NCBI GenBank assembly: GCA_006969385.1
Contig: CP030884.1
Span: 5,411,374-5,475,373, forward strand
Origin: Planctomycetaceae bacterium
GTDB lineage: Bacteria > Planctomycetota > Phycisphaerae > UBA1845 > UTPLA1
Direction of reading: 5' to 3'
DNA length: 64,000 bases
Shown in pieces: positions 53,608 to 62,823 of this stretch. A model generated the notes under the pieces. It was not told the DNA's origin and ran no database searches. It saw nothing but the letters and a program-made list of their open reading frames with translations. Each line of letters begins with the position of its first letter. Within the stretch, counting starts at the first letter, position 1. Both the position numbers and the translations under genes were made by a program.

Positions 53608-53640
53608 CGCGACGTAAGCGATGAATACCAGGCGACGCAC

Positions 53641-55959
53641 ATGCAACACGAGCAGTTCGCTAGCAACCTCATGAAACGAGTCACAGTAAATCTCGCGCTC
53701 ATCCTGAGCGTCTCGGCGCTAGCAAGCGAAGCGGCAAGCGGTAATGAACCCCCAGACGATCAAGTCACCGCCGCGCAAATGAATGAGCAAACATCCGAAC
53801 CAAAGCCGATCAACATGAAGTCGACAACTCAGCCAGCACACACGAATAAATTGATCGATGCCACCAGCCCCTACCTGTTGCAGCATGCGCACAATCCCGT
53901 CGATTGGCACGAATGGGGGTCTGAGGCGCTCGCGAAGGCGAAGGAGCAAAACAAGCCGATCTTCCTGTCGATCGGTTATTCGGCTTGCCACTGGTGCCAC
54001 GTGATGGAACGCGAGAGTTTCGAGAACGAAGAGATCGCAGCCGTCATGAACGAGCATTACATCAATATCAAAGTCGATCGCGAAGAGCGGCCCGACCTCG
54101 ACGATATTTATATGAGCGCCACGCAGGCGCTCACGCGCAGTGGCGGTTGGCCCATGTCGGTTTGGTTGACGCCCGACCTCAAGCCGTTTTATGCCGGCAC
54201 CTACTTCCCGCCCACCTCACGCTACGGTCGCCCCGGCTTCAAAGATGTCTTGCTCTTTTTGAACAAAGCCTGGAACGAAGAACGCGACAAGGTGCTGCAA
54301 CAAGCCGAGCAACTTACCGAGGCCGTGCAGCAGATCACCGTGACGGCGGCCGGCGAACTGCCGGTACCCGCCGGTGCCATCGAAGCGGCAACCAATTTCA
54401 TCGCACAACGCTTCGACCCGACCAAAGGCGGTATCCTGAGCGGCAACACCAACAAGTTCCCGCCGAGCATGGCGTTGGAGTTGATGCTGCGTGGTTACGC
54501 CCGCTCGACGCAAGCGGACAAGCCCGAAGCGCGCTTGCTCGAATTGGTCGATACAACGCTCGAGAACATGGCCTATGGCGGAATCTACGATCATCTCGGC
54601 GGCGGGATTGCGCGGTACTCGACCGACCCCGATTGGTTGGTACCGCACTTTGAAAAGATGCTGTACGACCAGGCGCTGGTGACCGACATCTATCTCTCGG
54701 CGTATCAACTCACGGGCAATCCGCTCTACGCGGCAACCGCGCGTAGCATATGCGATTACGTCATTGAAGATTTGCAAGACGAAGCGGGCGGCTATTACTC
54801 GGCGCGCGATGCCGATAGCGAAGGCGAAGAAGGCAAGTTTTACGTTTGGTCGGTGGATGAAATCCACGCGCTGCTCGGCGCGGACGATGGCAAGCTATTC
54901 TGCCAGTTCTACGACGTAACACCCGGCGGCAACTGGGAAGGCAAGAACATTCTCAATGTGCCCAACGAGCCGGTTGTGTTCGCAAAACAAAACAACCTCG
55001 ACGTCGAAGAGCTAAACCAAAAATTGGCAGCCGCCCGCGCGAAGCTTTTAACAGCACGCGCCAAGCGCATTCCGCCCCACCTTGACGACAAGGTGCTCGC
55101 CGGTTGGAACGGTCTCATGATCGCGGCCATGGCACGCGCGGGTCGCGTGCTCGATGACGAACGCTATCGCACCTCGGCTGCCAAGGCGGCAGACTTTGTC
55201 CTCTCGCATATGACCGACGACGCCGGACGCCTGCAGCGCACGTGGCGCAAAGGCAAGACGCACACGCTCGGTTATCTCGACGATTACGCCTTTACAATCG
55301 ATGCCCTGCTCGATTTGTTCGAGACGACGCAAAACATCAAATGGCTCGACGCCGCCGCGAAGTTGCAATCCGATCTCGACGCACATTATTTAGACAAGAA
55401 CGCGGGCGGCTACTTTTTCACTGCCGACGATGCCGAGACCGTCTTGGTGCGGATGAAGAACGCCAACGACAACGCCGTGCCCTCGGGCAACTCCGTTCAG
55501 TTGATGAATCTGCAGCGGCTGGCGATCTTGCTCGACCGTCCCGTTTATCGCGAACAGGCCGAAAAGATGCTGGCGTGCTTCGGCGACAAGGTGAATCAGA
55601 TGGCGTTCAGCTCCGAGCGCTTCTTGGCCGGTGCCGATTTCTTCCATCAGCCCACGCGCGAAGTGGCGATCGTCTATAACAACGCGACCCAAAAGGATGC
55701 AGCCGTCCTGCTAGCCGCCGTCTTCGCGCATTACGTGCCGAACAAGGTCGTGGTCGCTATGAACCTCGACGATCCGCAGGCGACCGAAATAACCAAAAAG
55801 CTGCCGCTGATGCGCGATAAAAAATTGCTCGACGGCAAGGCCACGGCCTTCGTCTGTCAAAACTACGCTTGTCAGGCCCCAACGACCGATCCCAAGGTAT
55901 TGCAAGATCAACTGGCGGCCTTGCGCGTGGCTACACCGACCGATTCCGGTGGCGAATAA
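53641..55959 (+). CDS. Exported YyaL/DUF255 thioredoxin-fold protein
   Basis: A 772-residue protein of the YyaL/SPATA20-like family. The N-terminal thioredoxin-like DUF255 domain (about 60-220) contains LLQHAHNPVDWHEWG, SACHWCHVMERESFENEEIA and GGWPMSVWLTPDLKPFYAGT, and the CHWC pair replaces the classical CxxC. An alpha/alpha-barrel domain resembling N-acylglucosamine 2-epimerases follows (SARDADSEGEEGKFYVW, NAVPSGNSV). Here it carries an N-terminal signal-like segment (KRVTVNLALILSVSALA), so it may be exported; a start at 53671 is an alternative. The molecular role of the family is unsettled. Confidence 0.9.
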   Translation: MQHEQFASNLMKRVTVNLALILSVSALASEAASGNEPPDDQVTAAQMNEQTSEPKPINMKSTTQPAHTNKLIDATSPYLLQHAHNPVDWHEWGSEALAKAKEQNKPIFLSIGYSACHWCHVMERESFENEEIAAVMNEHYINIKVDREERPDLDDIYMSATQALTRSGGWPMSVWLTPDLKPFYAGTYFPPTSRYGRPGFKDVLLFLNKAWNEERDKVLQQAEQLTEAVQQITVTAAGELPVPAGAIEAATNFIAQRFDPTKGGILSGNTNKFPPSMALELMLRGYARSTQADKPEARLLELVDTTLENMAYGGIYDHLGGGIARYSTDPDWLVPHFEKMLYDQALVTDIYLSAYQLTGNPLYAATARSICDYVIEDLQDEAGGYYSARDADSEGEEGKFYVWSVDEIHALLGADDGKLFCQFYDVTPGGNWEGKNILNVPNEPVVFAKQNNLDVEELNQKLAAARAKLLTARAKRIPPHLDDKVLAGWNGLMIAAMARAGRVLDDERYRTSAAKAADFVLSHMTDDAGRLQRTWRKGKTHTLGYLDDYAFTIDALLDLFETTQNIKWLDAAAKLQSDLDAHYLDKNAGGYFFTADDAETVLVRMKNANDNAVPSGNSVQLMNLQRLAILLDRPVYREQAEKMLACFGDKVNQMAFSSERFLAGADFFHQPTREVAIVYNNATQKDAAVLLAAVFAHYVPNKVVVAMNLDDPQATEITKKLPLMRDKKLLDGKATAFVCQNYACQAPTTDPKVLQDQLAALRVATPTDSGGE

Positions 55960-56027
55960 CCCTTCTCGGTAAGTTTTGGTAAGATACCCACCGACGAATG
56001 CGTGACGCCCCTTAAAGGAGTATTGGT

Positions 56028-56732
56028 ATGAATCGACAACGCATCATCAGCGTGCTGCTGCTTAGCGGATTTATTCTCACCACCAGCGCGATCGCACAGG
56101 ATTCCGCGCAAGATAAAAAATCCGATACCCCCGCCACCAACGATATTCGCGAACGCATGCGCGAGCGGCGCGATGAAATTCGCGGCGACGACAATGCTAA
56201 TGACAACACCGACACGCCGGCGGTCCAAGCCAATCAACCGACGACCGACAATCAGGCGGAGGAAAAAACCACGGAAGACGGCCCGCCGCCGAGCCGCCGT
56301 GTGAACGCGCGCGATATTCTGGACCGCATGCGACGTAACCGACGCGAAAACCAACCCATCCTGCCGGTGCGCCCCGGCGTCAATCGCGAACAGCGCGTCA
56401 ACGCCGCGCCCGGCGCGATCCCCGACAATGCCGTAGCCCCTATCAGTCGCAAGTTGCGACCCGATGGCTCGCGCCTCGTGGACCGTGCCGGTCGTCTCAC
56501 CCGCGCCGGTGATTATCTCACGTTCACGTTCGAAAGCCGCAGTGCAGGAACCGAAGAGTTGCCCCTGCGCCTGCTGCCCAATCGCCTGCTCGAAGATATG
56601 GAACTGATCTCGGAAAGCGGCCGCAAGCCCATCGTCTTCGTCGTCAGCGGCCAGGTCACGGAATATCGCGGCGTGAACTACTTGTTGGTCGAGAAGCTCC
56701 TGCAGCGGGCCGAATTGGGCAACTTTCGCTAA
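56028..56732 (+). CDS. Exported Arg/Asp-rich protein of unknown function
   Basis: 234 residues. The signal peptide ends at about residue 23 (TSAIAQD). A low-complexity charged region (about 28-130) contains DIRERMRERRDEIR and DILDRMRRNRRENQ, probably disordered or helical. The folded C-terminal part (about 150-234) reads DYLTFTFESRSAGTEELPLR and GQVTEYRGVNYLLVEKLLQR. AAAGGAG lies 7 nt before the ATG. It follows the DUF255 gene by 68 nt and may be co-transcribed, though TAAGAT at 55979 could be a separate -10 box. Function unknown. Confidence 0.6.
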   Translation: MNRQRIISVLLLSGFILTTSAIAQDSAQDKKSDTPATNDIRERMRERRDEIRGDDNANDNTDTPAVQANQPTTDNQAEEKTTEDGPPPSRRVNARDILDRMRRNRRENQPILPVRPGVNREQRVNAAPGAIPDNAVAPISRKLRPDGSRLVDRAGRLTRAGDYLTFTFESRSAGTEELPLRLLPNRLLEDMELISESGRKPIVFVVSGQVTEYRGVNYLLVEKLLQRAELGNFR

Positions 56733-56987
56733 GCGGCGAACGGAATCCAAAGCGTTATCTTAGTCTCATCGTTTTACCGACCATCGGCGTGGGGCTTGCC
56801 GTGCCCGTGCATCACCTTCCGCAATAGCCCCTCGCATGCATTGCGATTCCGACACCCCATTATTACCATCCACAGGGTGCCCGATGATTCGGTGCAATTC
56901 GCGACCCGAGTGGTTGGCCGCATTTGCATCTTGCGACAACCGTGAGACCAGAAACAACTGACGGGCGCGGCGGAGGTTAAGGCTCGA

Positions 56988-58238
56988 ATGGCGGAAATGA
57001 ACCCTTTCAAAATTGCTCAGCAACAACTCGACGAATCGGCCAAGAAGCTTGGGCTCGATCAGGCAACCCATGAGTTCCTACGCTGGCCCCAGCGCGAATA
57101 TCGCTTCACGTTGCCCGTCAAGATGGATAACGGTCGCACCCGCGTGTTTCATGCCTACCGCGTGCAATACAACGGCGCGCGCGGCCCAACCAAGGGCGGC
57201 CTGCGTTGGCACCCCGATGAAACCATCGACACCGTGCGCGCTCTGGCCGCTTGGATGACGTGGAAGTGCGCCGTCGTAAACATTCCTCTCGGCGGTGGCA
57301 AAGGCGGCGTGACGTGTAACCCCAAAGAGATGACGGAAACGGAAAAAGAGCGATTGGCCCGCGCCTACATCCGCGCCGTCGCACGCGAGTTGGGCGTACA
57401 CCGCGATGTGCCCGCGCCCGACGTTTACACCAATCCGCAAATCATGGCGTGGATGATGGATGAATACGAAACCATCCTCGGCGAAAGCCATCCCGGCGTG
57501 ATTACCGGTAAGCCTATCGCCATCGGCGGCTCGCAAGGTCGCGGCGATGCCACGGCGCGCGGCGGCGTGTATGTCGTACGCGAAGCATCGCAAAAGATCG
57601 GCCTCGACCCGACCAAGGCCACCTATGCGGTGCAAGGGTTTGGCAACGCCGGCCAATATGCCGCAACGCTACACAACGAAATCCTTGGCGGCGGTCGCTT
57701 GGTTGCCGTCAGCGATTCGTCGGGCGGCGTTGTCAATAAGGATGGTATCGACCCCGAAGAAATCGTGCGCTTCAAGCTCGAAACAGGTAAGGTCTCCGGC
57801 TTCCCCGGCACAAAGGCGATCACAAACGAAGAGCTGCTCGAACTCGATGTCGACATCCTTTATCCCGCCGCGCTCGAAGGCGTTATCACTGATGCGAACG
57901 CGGGCAACATCAAAGCCAAGCTGATCTGCGAATTGGCCAACGGCCCCACCACGCCGGGCGCCGACGAAATCCTGCACGGAAAAGGCACGCTCATTCTGCC
58001 CGACTTCCTCGCCAACGCCGGCGGCGTGACCGTTAGCTACTTCGAGCAGGTGCAGAATACTTACAACTACTATTGGTCGCTCGAACACGTGCACGAACAA
58101 CTCGATCGCCGCATGACCGACGCGTTTAACGCCGTGTTCGACACGCGCGAAAAGGCCAAGGCCCACATGCGTCTCGCGGCCTATATGGTGTCGGTCACCC
58201 GCGTGGCCGAAGCATGCAAGCTGCGCGGCTGGGTGTAA
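56988..58238 (+). CDS. gdhA: Glu/Leu/Phe/Val dehydrogenase (glutamate dehydrogenase)
   Basis: A 416-residue enzyme, the length of the hexameric class, interconverting glutamate with 2-oxoglutarate and ammonia. Motifs are the substrate-binding GPTKGGLRWHPD, catalytic LGGGKGGVTCNP, PAPDVYTNPQIMAWMMDEYE and the dinucleotide fold YAVQGFGNAGQYAATLHNEI, with C-terminal EQVQNTYNYYWS. Glu or Asp preference for the coenzyme cannot be settled by eye. An ATG start with GGAGG about 14 nt upstream. It ends at a good terminator facing the sigma-factor gene. Confidence 0.94.
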   Translation: MAEMNPFKIAQQQLDESAKKLGLDQATHEFLRWPQREYRFTLPVKMDNGRTRVFHAYRVQYNGARGPTKGGLRWHPDETIDTVRALAAWMTWKCAVVNIPLGGGKGGVTCNPKEMTETEKERLARAYIRAVARELGVHRDVPAPDVYTNPQIMAWMMDEYETILGESHPGVITGKPIAIGGSQGRGDATARGGVYVVREASQKIGLDPTKATYAVQGFGNAGQYAATLHNEILGGGRLVAVSDSSGGVVNKDGIDPEEIVRFKLETGKVSGFPGTKAITNEELLELDVDILYPAALEGVITDANAGNIKAKLICELANGPTTPGADEILHGKGTLILPDFLANAGGVTVSYFEQVQNTYNYYWSLEHVHEQLDRRMTDAFNAVFDTREKAKAHMRLAAYMVSVTRVAEACKLRGWV

Positions 58239-58270
58239 GGCAAACGCCACAAACATTCAAATAAACAAGA

Positions 58271-58298
58271 AAGGCGGCTCGTTTCGAGCCGCCTTTTT
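58271..58298. terminator. Bidirectional terminator between gdhA and sigma-factor gene
   Basis: An 11-bp stem AAGGCGGCTCG/CGAGCCGCCTT with a TTT loop, followed by T-rich sequence on the plus strand. The weaker A-rich flank on the left serves the minus strand. Confidence 0.85.
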
Positions 58299-58355
58299 CA
58301 ATTCAATCGTATCGTTCGACGACGCTCACGTGTCGCGTCGCAAGAATTTCTGCAG

Positions 58356-60068
58356 TCAACCGGCACGCTGTAACGCCTCGCCACTGAGTTGATCGCGCAA
58401 CTTCGCCAGCGCGGCCGCTTCGATCGACTTCACGCGCTCGAGTTCGATGCCGGTCCGCTGCGCGATTTCTTCGGCACTTTCGGAAGCGCCCGCCGACGTA
58501 AGCCCGAAGCGACGCTCGACCACTTCGCGTTCCTGTTCGGACAGCGACGCCAAGCTCGACGCCAACGTCGGGTTTTCAATCGCCGGCTCCGGCGCTTCAA
58601 ACGCCAGCACGTTCGGTCGATGATCGTGCACTTCGGCGAGAAACTCATCGTGGCCCGTGCGATAGCGCTTGCGCTGCGTTTGCTCTTGCGGCAACGCCTT
58701 GGCATACGCCCGCTTGATCGACCAGGTGGCATACGTCGAAAACTTAAAGCCGCGCATCACATCAAACTTATCTATGGAACGCATCAGTGCCACGTTGCCG
58801 TCGCTCACCAATTCAAACAAACCGCGATCCGGCTCGGAACTGATGTGCCGTTTGGCCACACTCACCACCAAGCGCAAATTGGCTTGCGCGATTCTTTGCC
58901 GCAGGCGATTGGCGACGTCGATTTCCGCATCGATTGCCGCCACGGCCGACGTGTTCACCTCGTCCGACGCGATCAGTTGCCGCCGCATCATCTCGGCGCG
59001 ATGCAGTCTGTAATTCATCTGCAAAAACAACGTGCGCTCTTGTTCGGCCGTTAACAGCGGCGTGCGATAGAGCGCTTCCATGTACGCCGGCAAGCCAGCG
59101 GGAATACGCTCCGGCTGGGTGTCGTGCTCGTGCTTCGCCGCCCCAACCCGATTGACGCCAAACTCATCGCCGAGGAATTGATCGTCGGCATTCTTTGCAT
59201 CGAACGCGGCACAATGCATGTACTCGATCGGATTACGCCGCAACTCGCTCACACGGCCTTGCGTAATCGCTTCACCGATGCGCGCCGTCGACACATTCCA
59301 ACGCGACGCCAACGCCGCCAGCCCTTCGCCTTCCATGAACGACTGATAGACCACATCGGTCCACTCGACAGGCTGCGACTGTTCGACGTTGTTAAATAGT
59401 GCCTGCTCGGGATGATCGCGATCGAAGTTGCGCAACGTATAACGCAGCGTTTCAATCGCGCGCCCCGTTTCATCGGCAAGTTGTTGCGTAACGGCGTGCA
59501 GCGTCGTCGCGCCCGTTGCCGCGACAATTTCTCTTGCACGCTTCAACAACGTTTCGCGCTCGCCCTCTTGCATCACCTTGAACGATGCGCCGCGCTTTAC
59601 CAATTCCATGTTGCGGCCGACAAACGCCCGCACCGAACGCGACCAAAAGCAAAGCCGCGGCCGTTCGTCTTTCGCCACGCACCACAGTCCGACCAAACCG
59701 CGCTTACGCCAGCGCGCGATCGTCTTCGTCGACACGCCGAACCGTGACGACAGCGACGCGGTATCGAGCAACACGCCCGGCAACGCCGCCGCCGGAATGG
59801 GTCGCTCTTTGGTGAGGTGATCCGCCAACGCCGTTAGGTCTTCGATCAGCGCCTTACCCTGATCGGGGAGGTCGGACATCGGTCGGCCGCGCTTCGACTG
59901 GTAACCGGTCACGTGATACGAAATGAAATCGAAGGGATACTCGCGCTTGGGGTCGAGCATTTGGATCGTTCGCAAAATGCCGGAGACGTGGCGCAACCGC
60001 AGGCGCGCGGGTGCCTTGGCCAACTCGCGGGCGAGTTGCGTCATTTCCGAGCATTTGAACTTCTTCAT
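58356..60068 (-). CDS. Long sigma-70 family factor with N-terminal helix-turn-helix
   Basis: A 570-residue sigma factor with regions 2 to 4 in the C-terminal half: region 2 (about 395-460, LRLVVSVAKRHISSEPDRGL, DGNVALMRSIDKFDVMRGFK) and region 4 (about 505-560, LSEQEREVVERRFGLTSAGA, EEIAQRTGIELERVKSIE). The first half is unusual: a putative helix-turn-helix at about 104-128 (LSSRFGVSTKTIARWRKRGL), like MerR or excisionase domains, then helical segments with further HTH-like repeats (ALASRWNVSTARIGEAITQG). GGAGG lies 6 nt before the ATG. It is not the standard RpoD because region 1.1 and the long linker are absent. It is likely an alternative group 2/3 factor with its own DNA-contact modules. 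Confidence 0.88.
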   Translation of the reverse strand: MKKFKCSEMTQLARELAKAPARLRLRHVSGILRTIQMLDPKREYPFDFISYHVTGYQSKRGRPMSDLPDQGKALIEDLTALADHLTKERPIPAAALPGVLLDTASLSSRFGVSTKTIARWRKRGLVGLWCVAKDERPRLCFWSRSVRAFVGRNMELVKRGASFKVMQEGERETLLKRAREIVAATGATTLHAVTQQLADETGRAIETLRYTLRNFDRDHPEQALFNNVEQSQPVEWTDVVYQSFMEGEGLAALASRWNVSTARIGEAITQGRVSELRRNPIEYMHCAAFDAKNADDQFLGDEFGVNRVGAAKHEHDTQPERIPAGLPAYMEALYRTPLLTAEQERTLFLQMNYRLHRAEMMRRQLIASDEVNTSAVAAIDAEIDVANRLRQRIAQANLRLVVSVAKRHISSEPDRGLFELVSDGNVALMRSIDKFDVMRGFKFSTYATWSIKRAYAKALPQEQTQRKRYRTGHDEFLAEVHDHRPNVLAFEAPEPAIENPTLASSLASLSEQEREVVERRFGLTSAGASESAEEIAQRTGIELERVKSIEAAALAKLRDQLSGEALQRAG

Positions 60069-60367
60069 GCGACGCCTCCGTGGTGGCCGCCTTGCGGCTG
60101 GATGCGTTTTTTGGCGAGCTATCGGCTGGTTTGGCGGTTCGCAAAGGCTTCGCGCTGCCTCGCGTCGATGCTATCTCCCCATAACAGGATAGCCTCGTCG
60201 CGGTTAAAAACCCTTGCGTATCACCCTTCGATGCTAATCCGCCGCGCGACGTAAAGTCAAGCAAAATAAACAGTTCTGAACGTCTGGACATCCGTCCAGC
60301 ACGGCGCGACCATACCGTCTTCGGGGCAAAAATTGCCCCCCGAAAAATCACAACCTGAGGACCTCTC
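60069..60367. other. Divergent intergenic region
   Basis: 299 nt between the sigma-factor gene (minus) and the DUF1015 gene (plus). No gene or clear repeat is seen. A short inverted sequence GTCTGGACATCCGTCCAG lies at about 60281-60299. Confidence 0.4.
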
Positions 60368-61657
60368 ATGGCGCAGATTGCACCCTTTCCGGCGATACGA
60401 TTCACCTCCGGCGACGTAACCTCCTTGATCGCACCACCTTACGACGTGCTCGACGAGGCCGATAAAAATGCCCTGCTGGAGAAAAACGATCACAACATCG
60501 TCGCCATCGATCTGCCGCATTTGCCGCCCAAGACCGCCGGCCCCAAATCGGCCTATCAAAAAGCCGCCGGCGATCTGACCTGCTGGCTGGACATCCGCGC
60601 CATGGCCCGCGACGCCAAGCCCGGGCTTTACGTCTATCACCAGACCTACAAACTCAACGGCAAGACGCTTACGCGCAAAAAGTTCTTCGCCCGCCTGCGC
60701 CTCGAAGAATTCGGCACCGGCAAAATCTTTCCGCACGAGCAAACCTTCGGTGGTCCGAAGGAAGATCGCCTCATGCTCACGGCGGCGACGCGCTGCAATC
60801 TGAGCCCCATCTTCGGGTTGTATCCCGACGCCGAAAATGAAATCTCCAAACTTATAGATGAATCGATCGATCGCGAGCCCGATCAGTTCGGTCATCTCGA
60901 AGGCGTGGATAACAAGCTTTGGGTGATTGACGATTTGCCCACGATCAAAGCCATTCAGGTGCGCATGGCCGACAAGCCCATCTTCATTGCCGACGGTCAT
61001 CACCGTTACGGCACGGCGCTGATGTATCGCAAGCAGCAACTCGAAGATTCCGGCAGCGTCGGCGAAGACGATCCGATCAATTACGTGCTGGCCGTTCTCG
61101 GTGGCATGGAAGACCCCGGCGCGACGATTCAGGCGTACTTCCGCACCATGACCGAGCTGCCGGGCGTGACGAGTAATGATCTGAAAGACGCGTTGGCCGA
61201 AGACTTTGACTGGACCAGCTGCGCCGCCCCCAAAGATGTGAACCAGCTGAGCAGTAATCTTGCCGAGCACGGTCATCAAGCCATTTGTCTATATGTCGCC
61301 AAAGACGACGCCTACACCATCATCAAACCCAAGGCCGACGACCCGCTGGCTGCCCACGAACCCGATCACGCCCCCGCCTGGCGCACGCTCTCTTACACGA
61401 TTCTGCACAAGCTGATCATCGAACGCATCGTGCAGCCCAAGCTCAACAGCGGTGAGACCGTCGCGATGCGTTATCTCAAGAGCATGGACGAAGCCGTCGC
61501 GACCGCGCGCGAGAGCAAAGGCATCGCATGCCTCATGCAAGCCACGACGATGGATCAACTGCGCGACATCTGCACGGCAGGCGAGTTGATGCCGCAGAAG
61601 TCGACATATTTCTTTCCCAAACTGGCCACGGGCATGGTGGTGAATCCGTTGTATTGA
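60368..61657 (+). CDS. DUF1015 family protein
   Basis: A 429-residue cytoplasmic protein matching DUF1015 over its full length: FPAIRFTSGDVTSLIAPPYD, GLYVYHQTYKLNGKTLTRKK, GKIFPHEQTF, PIFIADGHHRYGTALMYRKQ and MPQKSTYFFPKLATGMVVNP. The GHHRY motif is the strongest signature. The family is widespread and often lies near serine-biosynthesis genes; its activity is not firmly established, and the context here gives no clue. It is probably monocistronic and is followed by the first 139-bp repeat. Confidence 0.9.
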   Translation: MAQIAPFPAIRFTSGDVTSLIAPPYDVLDEADKNALLEKNDHNIVAIDLPHLPPKTAGPKSAYQKAAGDLTCWLDIRAMARDAKPGLYVYHQTYKLNGKTLTRKKFFARLRLEEFGTGKIFPHEQTFGGPKEDRLMLTAATRCNLSPIFGLYPDAENEISKLIDESIDREPDQFGHLEGVDNKLWVIDDLPTIKAIQVRMADKPIFIADGHHRYGTALMYRKQQLEDSGSVGEDDPINYVLAVLGGMEDPGATIQAYFRTMTELPGVTSNDLKDALAEDFDWTSCAAPKDVNQLSSNLAEHGHQAICLYVAKDDAYTIIKPKADDPLAAHEPDHAPAWRTLSYTILHKLIIERIVQPKLNSGETVAMRYLKSMDEAVATARESKGIACLMQATTMDQLRDICTAGELMPQKSTYFFPKLATGMVVNPLY

Positions 61658-61726
61658 CGTGGGATTTGCCCCCGCGAACATCTGTTGGAGCCGCACCACA
61701 AACCGATTCGCGAAACGCGGCGCGCG

Positions 61727-61865
61727 GTAGGTCAGGTGATAACCTGACACCGGGCGCAGAGTCGACGTCGTTTGCCTAATACGTGCTGGCCGTACCACAA
61801 AATGACAAACGGCCCGAACTAATCTGTCGTCGCTGGTGGCAGAGGCAGGTTATCACCTCACCTAT
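61727..61865 (+). repeat. 139-bp inverted-repeat element, copy R1
   Basis: The left end is GTAG plus hairpin GTCAGGT/ACCTGAC. The right end is the inverted hairpin ending in CACCTAT (GTAG decayed to ATAG). The interior includes CCTAATACGTG and AAACGGCCCGAAC, shared with R2 and R3. It lies between DUF1015 and the first zinc-ribbon gene. Confidence 0.85.
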
Positions 61866-62006
61866 CCGCCTTGCCTAGTATGGTAGAGAAGTTGAACAAT
61901 CCGTTCGTGAGAAGATACGATGATCACATAAAGTCATGTTCACACAAAATCAACTTTACTTACCAAATATGCTGCAGCGGATCTTTCCCAATACTTAGGA
62001 GGCGCG

Positions 62007-62684
62007 ATGAAACGAAGCACAAGGCGCCGTTATATTCGACTTGGCGCAACGATATTTGCGGTTCATGCGCTAAGCTGCTGGCTGCTCGGCGTCTTTGCGG
62101 CACTTGCCTTTGAAAGCGGAAGCTTCGCGTGCCTATTCGCGGGTGGTGAGTTAAATGTTGTTGTCGTTTCGCCATTTGCGTCTAGTTCGACTGACCAAGA
62201 CCCGCTCATGTTATTTTCTCCGTCGGACAATATCCACTTCGACAGTACCAAATCAGAGTTTGTATCAAGTACACCCCCGCCCAGATACTGCGTCATCCCT
62301 GTCATGGACTTCGCACCCCGACCAAAATTTCAATATGCATTTCCAGACATTGAAATGCTAGAATCCGACTACTACTGGAAGCAGCGGCAATACGGCTTCG
62401 GACGCCCCACCGTTATCAATCTGACGGCGAAGTTCAATCGATACTTTGGTCGAGACGGAAGTACATCGGAGTTGTCCGACGATAGCGACATCCCTGTGTA
62501 CTCGCTTCACATACCGCTCGGTTGGGTCTTGGTCCTTGCCACCTTTACACAATTGATTGCAATTCTCAAAACCAATCGCTTTCCTAGCGGTCATTGCCAA
62601 CAATGCAACTACGATTTAGCGGAAAATACATCCGGAATCTGTCCTGAGTGTGGTGAAGGGACGGTAGGTCAGGTGATAACCTGA
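62007..62684 (+). CDS. Membrane-anchored protein with C-terminal CPECG zinc ribbon, paralogue 1
   Basis: 225 residues: a basic N-terminus, a membrane helix (about 12-32), an extracytoplasmic middle region (SDYYWKQRQYGFGRPTVINL), a second membrane helix (about 170-188, IPLGWVLVLATFTQ) and a zinc ribbon of two CxxC pairs (CQQCNYDLAENTSGICPECG). The ribbon is therefore probably cytoplasmic. The last codons (VGQVIT) and the TGA stop are supplied by the left end of repeat R2, starting at 62664. First of three tandem paralogues. Function unknown. Confidence 0.72.
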   Translation: MKRSTRRRYIRLGATIFAVHALSCWLLGVFAALAFESGSFACLFAGGELNVVVVSPFASSSTDQDPLMLFSPSDNIHFDSTKSEFVSSTPPPRYCVIPVMDFAPRPKFQYAFPDIEMLESDYYWKQRQYGFGRPTVINLTAKFNRYFGRDGSTSELSDDSDIPVYSLHIPLGWVLVLATFTQLIAILKTNRFPSGHCQQCNYDLAENTSGICPECGEGTVGQVIT

Positions 62685-62802
62685 CAACGGGCGCAAGGTT
62701 GGCATTGATTGCCTAGTACGTGTTGGCCGTACCACAAAATGGCAAACGGCCCGAACCAATCAATCGTCACCGGTGGCAGAGTCAGGTAATCACCTAACCT
62801 AT
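62664..62802 (+). repeat. 139-bp inverted-repeat element, copy R2
   Basis: Same ends and interior as R1 and the same length. Its left 21 nt overlap the 3' end of the first zinc-ribbon gene. The right hairpin has one substitution (TAATCACC). Confidence 0.88.
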
Positions 62803-62823
62803 CCAACTGCACGAGAGCCTCCA

